The notes beneath the pieces were generated by a model. It was not told the origin of the DNA and ran no database searches. It saw only the letters and a program-made list of their open reading frames with translations. 64,000 nt of DNA. Source: Euzebya sp. GTDB lineage: Bacteria > Actinomycetota > Nitriliruptoria > Euzebyales > Euzebyaceae. Below, one piece after another: positions 17,286-25,900 of the stretch. Position 1 is the stretch's first letter. Each line of letters begins with the position of its first letter. Both the position numbers and the translations under genes were made by a program. The DNA is taken from positions 1 through 64,000 of the forward strand of contig NZ_CAXQBR010000079.1 of assembly GCF_964222135.1 (NCBI RefSeq). The letters are read 5' to 3'.

Positions 17286-17621
17286 ATGACACACACCACG
17301 CAGAACCCCACCATGATGACTCCCATCCGAACGCTGTTGCTTGCCACGCTGATGGCGGTGGCCTTCGTCGGCGCCGGCCTCGGCGCAGGGACGAGCCTCG
17401 CCAAGCCCGCCGCACAGGACCGCTCCGCGAGCACGGGATCTGGTGGCATGGGCTCGCACATGTCCGAGATGGATGATGTCGACGTGGAGGAGATGGCTGC
17501 GCACTGCGCACAGGCGATGGACGACATGGCGCCCCAGGTGGAGCAGATGATGCAGCGCGCCGACGGCAACGGCATGCGCGGGATGATGGGATCGTCCATG
17601 ATGAACGGCACCATGCGCTGA
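17286..17621 (+). CDS. Met-rich secreted protein
   Basis: 111 aa. A signal peptide (hydrophobic at about 12-32, ending near AKPAAQ) is followed by a mature part rich in Met, His and acidic residues (GGMGSHMSEMDDVDVEEM, MRGMMGSSMMNGTM). Such clusters suggest copper(I) or other soft-metal binding, but no family is recognised. The ATG at 17286 is preferred because GGGGAAGG lies 6-7 nt before it; the ATG at 17280 is too close. The first part of the spacer downstream holds the operator-like element for the Rieske gene. Confidence 0.7.
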   Translation: MTHTTQNPTMMTPIRTLLLATLMAVAFVGAGLGAGTSLAKPAAQDRSASTGSGGMGSHMSEMDDVDVEEMAAHCAQAMDDMAPQVEQMMQRADGNGMRGMMGSSMMNGTMR

Positions 17622-17639
17622 GGAGCGCAAAGCCGCTGG

Positions 17640-17663
17640 TCTACGACTTCATATAGTAGTAGA
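17640..17663. promoter_or_regulatory. Operator/promoter of the Rieske gene
   Basis: TCTACGACT (17640-17648), 6 nt, AGTAGTAGA (17655-17663): 9-bp inverted arms with a single mismatch. The centre includes TATAGT as a possible -10. It lies 42 bp before the Rieske ATG. Shares CTACGAC-5 nt-ATAGT exactly with the element before ccmA. Confidence 0.6.
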
Positions 17664-17705
17664 TTCGTCGGTCCCACCCCGAGATCGAGCGGAAGGTGTG
17701 GCGAC

Positions 17706-18299
17706 ATGGACGCCCGGGCAGCACCCGCCGAACGACCGACGCGCAGAGCACGGACTGGCCCTGACCGCCGGACCTTCCTGCGCAACTCCTGGTTGCTCGG
17801 CATGGGCGGCACCCTTGGCGCCTTCGGGTTGGCCAGCATCGGCTTCTTGTGGCCCCGACTCGGCGGCGGGTTCGGAGCTGAGATCCACCTCGGCACCGTT
17901 GAGGGCCTCCGCACCGCCATCGAGGAGGGTGGCGGCCGATTCGAGTATCCCGCCGGACGCCTCTACATGGTGCGCTACGATGCGGCCCAGGATCCTGACG
18001 GGGTCTACCTCGACGTCACCGGTGGCGGACCCGTGATGGCGCTGTACCAGAAGTGCGTCCACCTGGGCTGCCGTGTGCCCTGGTGCGCGTCATCCAGTTG
18101 GTTTGAGTGCCCCTGCCATGGGTCGCAGTACAACCGGTGGGGCGAGTACCGGTTCGGCCCAGCACCCCGTGGCCTGGACCGCTTCCCCACCGAAGTCCGC
18201 AACGGCGAGGTGTACGTCAACACCAGTCAGATCGTGACCGGCCCCAGCCGAGGCACCAACGTGCTCGGGCAGCCACCCGCCGGCTCTCACTGCACGTAG
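17706..18299 (+). CDS. Tat-exported Rieske iron-sulfur protein
   Basis: 197 aa. Twin-arginine signal DRRTFLRNSW before a hydrophobic helix (about 29-50), then a Rieske domain with box 1 CVHLGC (C117, H119, C122; extra C127) and box 2 CPCHGS (C135, C137, H138), which ligate a [2Fe-2S] cluster, as in menaquinol:cytochrome c reductase (QcrA). No cytochrome b partner is in the window, so it may join a bc complex encoded elsewhere or a different oxidoreductase. GGAAGGTG lies upstream of the ATG. The palindrome at 17640 probably controls it. Confidence 0.9.
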   Translation: MDARAAPAERPTRRARTGPDRRTFLRNSWLLGMGGTLGAFGLASIGFLWPRLGGGFGAEIHLGTVEGLRTAIEEGGGRFEYPAGRLYMVRYDAAQDPDGVYLDVTGGGPVMALYQKCVHLGCRVPWCASSSWFECPCHGSQYNRWGEYRFGPAPRGLDRFPTEVRNGEVYVNTSQIVTGPSRGTNVLGQPPAGSHCT

Positions 18300-18337
18300 A
18301 CAGCCGGCTGGCGGTCTCCATGTCCATGCATGGCGAA

Positions 18338-18359
18338 ACCGCCGATGCCAAGCGGCGGT
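18338..18359. terminator. Hairpin after the Rieske gene
   Basis: ACCGCC (18338-18343), 10-nt loop, GGCGGT (18354-18359), between the Rieske stop and an oppositely oriented gene fragment. No T-run follows, so a role as terminator is tentative. Confidence 0.3.
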
Positions 18360-18380
18360 GCTTCAAGCATCAGGCAGGGA

Positions 18381-18572
18381 TCATCGACGGCCGATGACGG
18401 TGTGTGGTGGTGGTGCCTCCACGACGACAGGGCCGTCGTAGGCCGTGTAGTCCTGGACCATCAGGTGTCCCTCGGCCAGCATCCGCAGCCGTCTGATCGG
18501 TCCGCTGTCGGGCTCGACCCACACCCGGAACCAGGCCGGCAGATCGGGCTGCACGAACCTGAGCACCTGCAT
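18381..18572 (-). pseudogene. C-terminal fragment of a CopD/YtkA-like copper protein
   Basis: 63 codons reading VQPDLPAWFRVWVEPDSG ... MVQDYTAYDGPVVVEAPP, which resembles the C-terminal end of actinobacterial CopC/CopD-type or YtkA-like exported proteins (W-F-x-V-W-V-x-P then H-x-M-x-x-x-Y). The upstream part is absent: an excisionase-like gene begins at once. It looks truncated by insertion or rearrangement at about 18575-18610, and would mark the left edge of the 18.6-28.3 kb module. The family match is from memory of motif pattern only. Confidence 0.4.
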
Positions 18573-18609
18573 CGGCCGACCGTCGATGCCGTCAGACGCG
18601 AGGAGGCGT

Positions 18610-18951
18610 CTACGCGTTCAAGAGCGTGAAGGCCGATTCGCCGGGACGCTCGGGGTCGGCGGCGACCTCGTCGGCGAAGCCGTGACTTCGGAAGTGCTCC
18701 TCGACCTCCGCCGGGTCAAAGCGCAGCAGCCTGCCGGCGCGGTAGTGAGGCATGGCGTTCCGCTTCGCCCAGGCGTAGACGGTCCTAACGGGCACCTGCC
18801 AACGCTCCGCGACCTGCGCGGCTGTCAGGAGGGTGGTTGTACTCCCGTCGGAGGTGACTCGGGCGACGGGCTCCAGGACCTCGTGCCGCGCCGCTTCGCG
18901 TAGGTTCACGCGGCGGGCGTGGCGCTCACGCGACTTCCCTGTTACATCCAT
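18610..18951 (-). CDS. Excisionase-like HTH protein
   Basis: 113 aa. A helix-turn-helix of the HTH_17/MerR-like excisionase family fills about residues 41-90 (LLTAAQVAERWQVPVRTVYAWAKRN, shown in two parts, then MPHYRAGRLLRFDPAEVEEHF). In integrative elements such proteins direct excision or regulate transfer genes. It lies 1 nt after the stop of the next upstream minus-strand gene, so the pair is probably co-translated. The element's integrase lies at the far end, at 26621. Confidence 0.75.
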   Translation of the reverse strand: MDVTGKSRERHARRVNLREAARHEVLEPVARVTSDGSTTTLLTAAQVAERWQVPVRTVYAWAKRNAMPHYRAGRLLRFDPAEVEEHFRSHGFADEVAADPERPGESAFTLLNA

Positions 18952-18952
18952 G

Positions 18953-19195
18953 TCATCGCCTTATGACGCGACCGAAGGGCACTTGATCGCGGGGGTCGGG
19001 CCAGGCAACGCCGTGCCAGGGGTCGTCGCCCTCTGCGCCGGGGCGGTTGCCCTCGATGTGCGTGGTGACGGGCAGCGGCGGCCAGCCGCGCGCATCGATG
19101 AGCTGTCGGAGGATGCCGCCGATCCGCTTGACCCCCACGTGGTCACAGTCAGAGTCGTCGTGGTGGAGGTTGTCGGTGCCGCATTTCTGGACCAC
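18953..19195 (-). CDS. Hypothetical protein preceding the excisionase-like gene
   Basis: About 80 aa, unknown family (QLIDARGWPPLP..., DPWHGVAWPDP). It has a plausible compact soluble character, with His/Cys at the N-terminus. Its TGA is separated by a single base from the ATG of the excisionase-like gene, supporting real translation. The exact start is uncertain. Confidence 0.45.
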   Translation of the reverse strand: MVQKCGTDNLHHDDSDCDHVGVKRIGGILRQLIDARGWPPLPVTTHIEGNRPGAEGDDPWHGVAWPDPRDQVPFGRVIRR

Positions 19196-19282
19196 GGTCG
19201 TCGCCCCTTCCGTCTCGGCCCCAGCGCACTAGGTTTGGCCGCGCTGCCGAAGGGAGTTGCTCATGAGCTGGTGGAGGTGTGA

Positions 19283-19293
19283 CCCCCCCCCCC
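19283..19293. repeat. Run of eleven C (G on the minus strand)
   Basis: A homopolymer of eleven C in the spacer between the M23 hydrolase stop (19307) and the next minus-strand gene (start 19195). Such tracts slip during replication and sequencing. Confidence 0.6.
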
Positions 19294-19306
19294 GGAGGAC
19301 CACCCG

Positions 19307-20497
19307 TCACGGGATAGGCAGGTCGGGCGGGACTGGGACGGGCGACTGGGGTGGCGGGGCGACGCTGGTGTAGGTGCAGCCGGAGGTGCGCAGCGCGGCG
19401 ATGGTGGGGACGGGCCAGCCGCGCCAGAGCCCCAGCAGCAGGGCTTGGGGGCATCGGCGGCCGGCCGGGGTGTCGATGTGCAGGTGCAGGTGCGGGCCGG
19501 TCGAGTTGCCGGCCCCCGCGGTTCCGGGCTGGCCACCTGAACGGCCAAGCGGCTGACCGGCGGCGACCTGCTGCCCGGCGCTGACGTTGATGGCTGACAG
19601 GTGGCAATAGGTGATCGAGGCGTGCTGGTCGGCGTTGCGGATGGCTAACCCGTAGCCGCAGTTGCCGGAATCGCTGGCCCAGACGACTTCGGCGTCCACC
19701 AGGGCGTACAGGGTCGTGCCGACTGGCATAGCGATGTCGATGCCGACCCGACCGGAGTGATGCGGTCTCACCAGTTGCCATTCAGGGTCGCGAGGGGGCG
19801 ATGCCTCGCTGGTGACCGCATGCAGCCCGGCGGGGTCGAACGGCAGTGCGTATCCATCTTGCACGACCGCCACCGTCGGTGTTCCCGGCCCGCCGGCACC
19901 GGCGAGCCGGTGGTAGTGAGCGATCAGCTCGAGCGCACGGGTGGCGTAGCTCTCCCCTGCGGTGGGGTTGGTGTTGGCTGGTCCGGCATTGTAGCTCTTG
20001 GCTGCCCGCCGCGGGTCGTCTCGGCCGCCGAGGGCGACCAGGTAGCGGGCCGCGGAGTGGACCGCATCCAACGGGCTCCAGGGGTCGGCGATGCCGTCGT
20101 CGTCTCCGTCTGTGCCGTAGCCCTGCCCGTCGCGGGCTGGCGGGCCGGCCACGTCGAGGTCGTAGCGCCCGGCGGAGGATCGCCAGGTGGAGCCGAGGAA
20201 CTGCATCGGCCCGCGCGCCCCGGCCTGGTTGATGGTGCCGGGCGGCCAGCAGCCGGGCGCCCGGTAGCGGCCGTGGTCGCATTCCAACTTACCGACTGCC
20301 GCGAGCAGCGCCCAGTCAACCTCCCAGGTTTCGGCCGCGTCGAGATAGGCCGACAGCATCGGCTCGGGGATCTCGCCCGTCAGTGGGGCAGGATCGAAGC
20401 CAGCGGGCCAGCCGGCGGTCCCGGTGCTGGTGCTCATCATCAGGCCGAGCGGCGGCGCGAGCACGACCACGACGACGGCAGCCAGCGCTCGGCGCAT
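19307..20497 (-). CDS. Bifunctional lytic transglycosylase / M23 peptidase
   Basis: 396 aa with signal peptide (about 1-22). Residues 40-200 are an SLT-type transglycosylase: catalytic Glu72 in AVGKLECDHG and GARGPMQFLGSTW. Residues 235-355 are an M23 (LytM) metallopeptidase: HSGRVGID and GPHLHLHID give the zinc ligands. The enzyme would cut both glycan and peptide of the wall, the usual role of VirB1-like proteins in conjugative elements. Its ATG shares a base with the stop of the lipoprotein gene upstream (TGATG), so the two form an operon. Confidence 0.88.
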   Translation of the reverse strand: MRRALAAVVVVVLAPPLGLMMSTSTGTAGWPAGFDPAPLTGEIPEPMLSAYLDAAETWEVDWALLAAVGKLECDHGRYRAPGCWPPGTINQAGARGPMQFLGSTWRSSAGRYDLDVAGPPARDGQGYGTDGDDDGIADPWSPLDAVHSAARYLVALGGRDDPRRAAKSYNAGPANTNPTAGESYATRALELIAHYHRLAGAGGPGTPTVAVVQDGYALPFDPAGLHAVTSEASPPRDPEWQLVRPHHSGRVGIDIAMPVGTTLYALVDAEVVWASDSGNCGYGLAIRNADQHASITYCHLSAINVSAGQQVAAGQPLGRSGGQPGTAGAGNSTGPHLHLHIDTPAGRRCPQALLLGLWRGWPVPTIAALRTSGCTYTSVAPPPQSPVPVPPDLPIP

Positions 20498-20955
20498 CAG
20501 TGGGCCTGCCGGTAGCCGACCAGACGCCAGGTCCCGCCGGGCTCACGGGTGAGGTGAAGTTCGTACACCGACGTGTGGGGCGCGGATGCGAGCTCGGCCA
20601 GGTGGGCGGCCGCGACCCGGACGGTCACGGCATCCGGAGAGGCGAGAAGGGTCTCGACGCCCAGGTCCATCACCTCGAGTCCCTCCTCGGCCAGCCCGGA
20701 GGCGATCAGCGCGACGGCGACCGCCGCCGGATCGCTGGGGTCGATCGGGCCTGGTGGATGGTCCAGCGGCAGCTCGGGATCGTGGGCGGGCTGTTCGGGC
20801 AGTCTCGCGATTGCGACCTGGCGGACGGGCGGGCTGCCCTCCACGGTCGTGGTGCTGGGAGTGCAGCCGGCGAGTGTCAGGGTGGCGACGGCGACGGTGG
20901 CGAGGGTTCCGCGTGGATCTCGCGATGCATTGGTGCGTCCCTGTGTCGAGGTCAC
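20497..20955 (-). CDS. Putative lipoprotein of the transfer-like module
   Basis: 152 aa. The signal peptide ends in TLTLAGC, a good lipobox. The mature protein resembles small actinobacterial conjugation lipoproteins with a C-terminal fold ending in SVYELHLTREPGGTWRLVGY, as in TcpC/VirB8-like or NTF2-like accessory domains; this is inferred from pattern only. Co-translated with the downstream wall hydrolase. Confidence 0.6.
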   Translation of the reverse strand: MTSTQGRTNASRDPRGTLATVAVATLTLAGCTPSTTTVEGSPPVRQVAIARLPEQPAHDPELPLDHPPGPIDPSDPAAVAVALIASGLAEEGLEVMDLGVETLLASPDAVTVRVAAAHLAELASAPHTSVYELHLTREPGGTWRLVGYRQAH

Positions 20956-21047
20956 TCAGGGAATGGCCCTCGGGGGAGGCGGCTTGTGACGTCCAGCGCG
21001 GGACAGGACATCGAACGAGAAGTCCGGGAGCGGTCTGTGCGCTACGT

Positions 21048-21608
21048 TCAGCTGACTGCGCTGCGGAGCTGTGCAACCGTCCGAACGAGCCCAACCTCTT
21101 CCAGACCGTCGAGGAGTTGCCACGTCGTCATCGGTGGGTTAGTGAGCGCAGCGGCCTGCGCCGCGACGACTTCCACCACCGTGTCGAGATCGTCGTTCAT
21201 CAGAGCGAGAACAAATCCATCAGGAGACACGACAGACAGCCCTGTGGGCATCTGTTCGGCGGGGAAGTCATCCAGGTTCGCGGTCACGAGCAACGCCGCG
21301 CCGGCAGTCAGGGCCGCGGCCAGGACGTGGTGATCGCCAGGATCGGGCAGATCCTGTTCCTCGGAGAGAGTCTCGTAGCCGCTGACCATGGCGTCAGGCA
21401 AGGCCGTCGTCATGAGCCGGCGGGTGCGCGCGAGCTGTTCCTCGCTCAGGTCTGGGCGGTCCTCGATGAGACTGTGGAAGCACTCGTCGAGGATCTGCTC
21501 GCTCCAGCGCGCCTGATACAACCCGGCGATGGCGAGGCGGATCAGCAGATCCCGAAGTCGCGCCGGGTAGACCACGTTGGCGTCCAGCAACGCCACCGGG
21601 CGAGACAT
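21048..21608 (-). CDS. PIN-domain toxin (VapC-like)
   Basis: 186 aa. PIN_3-type nuclease: Asp9 in VALLDANVVYP, an acidic cluster in ILDECFHSLI, and LPDPGDHHVLAAAL with TANLDDFP carrying the remaining metal-binding acids. These enzymes cut RNA. The C-terminal 50 residues are helical, as in the long PIN_3 group. The HTH antitoxin gene ends 3 nt upstream, forming a standard two-gene module, probably stabilising the mobile element. Confidence 0.85.
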   Translation of the reverse strand: MSRPVALLDANVVYPARLRDLLIRLAIAGLYQARWSEQILDECFHSLIEDRPDLSEEQLARTRRLMTTALPDAMVSGYETLSEEQDLPDPGDHHVLAAALTAGAALLVTANLDDFPAEQMPTGLSVVSPDGFVLALMNDDLDTVVEVVAAQAAALTNPPMTTWQLLDGLEEVGLVRTVAQLRSAVS

Positions 21609-21611
21609 GGA

Positions 21612-22019
21612 TCAGTACAGCCCCAGCTCTTGAGCTTCGGCAGCGAGCGCGTTCACGGCCTCCAAGCGCCGGGCCTGATCGACCTCCCGGTAGAGAAGCA
21701 CGTCGGAGAGCTTGAGCCGGCGCCGGGTGCCGACCTTGCGTGACGGGATCTCACCCCGGTCGACGAGCCCGACGAGGTAGGGACGCGACACGTTCAACAG
21801 GTCGGCGGCTTGCTGGGTGGTGATCTCCTCGTCGTCAGCGATGACCCGTACGGGTTCACCCCGGCGGGCGTGGTCGAGCACCTCGGCAAGTACTCGAACG
21901 ACCGACGCAGGCACCTCGACCGGTTCACCCTTGCGGCCTCGTGGCATGACGACGACCCGACCCTCGGCAAGCGCGCTTGCTGCTGCCTCTGCCTGCTCCA
22001 GTTCAGACTGAACGCTCAC
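21612..22019 (-). CDS. HTH antitoxin partner of the PIN toxin
   Basis: 135 aa from GTG. The central excisionase-type helix-turn-helix EEITTQQAADLLNVSRPYLV is followed by GEIPSRKVGTRRRLKLSDVL, and a helical C-terminus probably wraps the toxin. The start GTG 22019 is chosen because GGAGGTGG lies 8 nt before it; a longer open frame upstream has no homology. Three 9-bp repeats lie just upstream (22036-22062) and likely serve as its autoregulatory operator. Confidence 0.8.
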   Translation of the reverse strand: MSVQSELEQAEAAASALAEGRVVVMPRGRKGEPVEVPASVVRVLAEVLDHARRGEPVRVIADDEEITTQQAADLLNVSRPYLVGLVDRGEIPSRKVGTRRRLKLSDVLLYREVDQARRLEAVNALAAEAQELGLY

Positions 22020-22035
22020 CGGGGCCACCTCCACT

Positions 22036-22062
22036 GAACGAATCGAACGAATCCAACGAAAC
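22036..22062. promoter_or_regulatory. Tandem 9-bp operator repeats of the toxin-antitoxin pair
   Basis: GAACGAATC, GAACGAATC and CAACGAAAC directly abut one another, 17 bp upstream of the antitoxin start. Direct repeats at helical-turn-like spacing over a promoter are typical of antitoxin self-regulation. Confidence 0.55.
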
Positions 22063-22229
22063 GAGTGTAGCGAGGAGGTGGCCGGCCACCACGGGGCGGT
22101 CCCACTCGAGGGGCAGCGGCGACGGTCTCCGACCGGCAAGCGGCCACGCATCGAGTCCTCGGCCTCCACCCGGCAGGTCTGACTTCCAGGCATGTCGTGT
22201 CCGACCTCCGGCATCGCGCGGCATCCGGT

Positions 22230-22331
22230 CCGCATAGCCCGATCGAGCGCCGCATAGGCCCACGGGCAGAAATCTTCGAGAAAGTCAGGCCGCATAGGCG
22301 CCGGCATCAGTTCGGCATCAGTTCCGCATAG
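22230..22331. repeat. Iteron-like cluster, CCGCATAG x4
   Basis: CCGCATAG at 22230, 22250, 22290 and 22324 (spacings 20, 40, 34). The tandem 11-mer GGCATCAGTTC lies at 22303 and 22314 and merges with the last copy. The region is noncoding, between the antitoxin gene and the gene at 22377. Such iterons are typical of replication or transfer origins or of multi-site operators. Confidence 0.5.
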
Positions 22332-22376
22332 GGCAAGGGGAACGGTCGGCGCACCTCCGACCAGAAGGTGCGCCCG

Positions 22377-22889
22377 ATGTATGACCCGACCCCCGCCCCG
22401 TTCGGTGACGTGACCCGCCGCTGGACCGCCCTCGACACCGACGAACGGCGACGCCAAGCCGCCCGACTGCTCGGGTTCGGCTGCGCAGGCGACGCCGTTG
22501 GCCACGTCGACCGGCCCGGTCTCGACGCCGGCGCCTGCGTCGCCGACGCCAGCGACGGCGCCATCTCGGTGCGTGTCACCGCCACCCCCGGCGCGCTGGA
22601 GATCGACCCAGGTGACGGCAGCGGCTCCTTCGCCTGCACCAGCCAGCTGGCGTACGACCCCAACACCTCGTACTACGACCAGGTGCCAGGCGAGCCCAGG
22701 GGCGCTTGCGTCCACGTCTACCAGCAGGTCCTCGACGAGGTCACGGCCACGATGTCGGTGACCTGGACGGTCACGTACGACGGGTTCGCGCCCGAGCTCG
22801 GCAGTCTGTCGGGCTCACTCGGCACGCAGACCCGCCAGCAGACCGCCACGTTCCCGGTGAAGGAGATCCAGTCAGTGATCGTCCGCTGA
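22377..22889 (+). CDS. Hypothetical protein of the integrative element
   Basis: 170 aa. No signal peptide despite a Cys-containing, beta-rich sequence (GSFACTSQLAYDP, GACVHVYQQVLDEV, TWTVTYDGFAPELGSLSG, PVKEIQSVIV). The C-terminal half resembles proteins found next to LysM/BTAD genes in actinobacterial mobile elements. The N-terminus may be replaced or truncated. ATG at 22377 has AAGGTG 6 nt upstream. It lies just after the iteron cluster and 38 bp before the LysM-BTAD gene. Confidence 0.55.
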   Translation: MYDPTPAPFGDVTRRWTALDTDERRRQAARLLGFGCAGDAVGHVDRPGLDAGACVADASDGAISVRVTATPGALEIDPGDGSGSFACTSQLAYDPNTSYYDQVPGEPRGACVHVYQQVLDEVTATMSVTWTVTYDGFAPELGSLSGSLGTQTRQQTATFPVKEIQSVIVR

Positions 22890-22927
22890 CACCCGACGAG
22901 GCTACGCAGACCGCAGAGGAGGTGGTG

Positions 22928-25900
22928 GTGGCGGCCAGGATGTGGAAGTCCCGGGCGGGCGGAGCCGTGCGGCTGGTCGCTGCATTCGCGGTGCTGGCGA
23001 CCCCGCCGCTGCTGTTGGCGGGCACGATCGGGAACCCGCTTCCCTCCTGGCCCGTCGACTGGACCAGGGTGGTCGAGGCCGTCCAAGTCGGTCTGGTTCC
23101 GCCGTCGGTCTGGGTCAACGTCCTTGCAGGCGCAGCCTGGGCCGCCTGGGCCGTGCTGGTCGGGATGCTCGCGATCGAGGTGGTCGCGGTCGCGCGCAAC
23201 CGGCCGTCTCCGACAGGCGTGCCGGGCTGGATCCGGCATCTCGCCCAGGCCCTGGTTGCTGCCGTGATTACCCTGGCCGGGCCCGGCCAGCACGCCCAGG
23301 CACTGGGTGATCGGACGGAAGCGCCCATCCTGGTCTGGGCCGCTCCGGCTCTCCACACCGACGGCGCGTCGTGGCTCGAGTCCCAGCCGGACCCCCGGGG
23401 TCGCATCGTGACCGTGGCCGAGGGGGACTCGTGGGGCGGGTTCGCCGCTGACGTGGTCGGGGACGCCTCGCTTGGGCCTGAGCTGCGCGCCGCCAACTTG
23501 GGCCGACAAGTCGGTTACGGCGACACGATCAGCGAGAGCACGGCGTTCGTCGAGCCCGGATGGCAGCTGATGATCCCGACCCGCCTGGACAGCAGCCCAC
23601 GCGAGGACGCCGCCGTCCCGGCCGAACCGGCCGGTGCAGCCAGGGATGACGCTGACCTTCAGACGTGGGAAGTCAAGGAGGGCGACCACTTCTGGGGCAT
23701 CGCCGAGGCGACGCTGACCGAGTCGTGGGGCAGCGTTCCCACGGCCACCGAGATCGCGCCCTACTGGCTAGACCTCATCCAGTCCAACCGTGACCGGCTG
23801 CGATCACCCGGCGACCCCGACCTGATCTACCCCGGCCAGGAGCTCGTGCTGCCGGCATCCCCGGTCGCCGCCGAGGGTGAGTCGGCGGCGACCGGGTCCG
23901 CCTCGTCGGAGGGCGACACCCGTGACGCCGAATCGCAGCCGGTTGCCGGGGACGAGGGCCCCGCGGGGGCCTCGGCCACCGAGGCCGGTACCCAGGGGGC
24001 GCCGTCGGACGCTCGGTCTCCGGGCCCGGTCGAGTCGGCGGATGTCCCGAGTCCGGTCGCACCTGCGCACTCCGCGCAAGCCGACGGTTGGCGAGCGGCG
24101 ATCGAAGGCGGCGCCTCCCCGGACAGCCAGGAGGAGGCGGCGTCGGCTGAGCAGGAGGACGGGACGCGGACGGCGCTGGGCGTGCCCACGGGCCTGGCCG
24201 CAGGCGTGGCCGCGGCCAGCATCCTCGCCGCGGGCGTGATCGCGACGCTGCGGTGGCGTCGGCGCACCCTCCTGCAGCAGCGCGCACCCGGCATGCGCCT
24301 GCCCACCCCTCTCCCGGATACGGACGCCGAAATCGCCCGGCTCGATGCCGGCGCAGTGCCCGAGGAGACGCTGGACGACCTCGCGTCGCTGCTGGCGAGC
24401 ATCCCCCTCGACGTCCACCCCGTGCTGGTGAGAATCACCGACGACGGCGAGGTCACACTGCTATTCGACGAGCGGGGCGTGCTGCCCGAACCCCCGCCGC
24501 CGTGGACGCTGGCCGACGACGGCTCCGACGGACCCGTCGGCTGGCAGGCACGGATGGGGGACCGAGGCCCCGAGCGGTCCTTCGGCCTCCCCCTGCTGGT
24601 GACGCTGGGCCGCTCCGGCACCTCGACCGTGCTGGCCAACATCGGCGCCATGGGAACGTTGGCCCTTGAGGGGCCGCCATCGGAGGTGTGCCGGCGGTTG
24701 CGCGCCATGAGCCTGGATCTGGCCACCTCGCGCGTCTCGTTCCCGGTCGAGATCGCCATCACCGGGGACGAGCGGCTCGCCTCGCTCGACCGCGTCCGGT
24801 TGATCGAGGACCCGTCCGGTGAAGTCGAGCAGGCGCTCGCCGAGGTCGGGGAGGTCTTCATCGACGACCGCATCCCCCGACTGCTGGTCTGCCACCACGG
24901 CACCGTCCCACCCGAGATTCCCGACGAGCTGGTCGGGATGGTCGGCGTCGTGGCTGCCGGCGCTGCGAGCGTCGGGACGTGGCTGCTGGAACTCGACGAC
25001 GAGCACACCGGCCGGCTGCGACTGCCCGACGGCGGCACCGTCCGGCTTGCACTGCCCGACATCGACCCCGAGCTCCTCGACGACGAGCTGGCCCGCCTCG
25101 ACGAGCCCGCCAACCTGGAGCCGGCCGAGCCGCCAGACGAGTTGGCTCGCGTCGCTGCCGACCCCAGCAGCAACGGCCAGCTCACCCACCGCTCCGCGCC
25201 GGATACCGAGCCGGCCTGGTGTGAGGTGCGCCTGCTCGGGGCGGTCGAGGTGATCCGCGACGGTGCCCGCGTCGAGGGGCTCACCCCCGGCACGCTGGAG
25301 ATGTTGGTCTATCTCGCCACCCACCGCCAGGGCGTGACCAAGGAACGGCTCGACGACGTCATCTGGGCGGGCACGGCCGCGCGACCGGGGAGCCAGCGGG
25401 TCACCTCCGCGCTCACCAAGCTCCGCAAGATCCTCGGCGACGGGCCGGACGGTCAACCGCTCGTACCCCGCCGCAGCGGCGACGAGCCGATCGTGCTCTC
25501 CCAGCATCTCGGCACCGACCTCGACCGAGCGTTCGCCCACCTGGCTGTCGCCCGCGACCTGCCCGCCGAGTTGCGCATCCAGGAGATGACCGCGGCGCTC
25601 GAGTTCATCCGTGGTGAGCCCTTGGAAGGCCACGCGTACTCCTGGGCCACCGACATCTGCCAGCGAGCCATCGTCCAACTGCAGGACGCCGCCCTGGAGG
25701 TGGCCCGTGCCTGTCGCGAGGCCCGCGATCTCGATGGTGCCGAGATGGCCATCGAGCAGGGCTTAAAGCTGCTCGACCCTAACGGCTGGCTGTACCTCGA
25801 GCGCGCCCAGCTGGCACGGCTGCGCGGGCGCCCGGAGCAGCCGCCACGCATCTTCGAGCAGTACCGCCGCAAGCTCGCCGACGACGCCGACGAGATCGCC

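Noticed and set aside
22020-22376. Upstream extension of the antitoxin frame through the iteron region
   Set aside because: A good GTG with Shine-Dalgarno lies at 22019, and the extension has no homology and contains the direct repeats.
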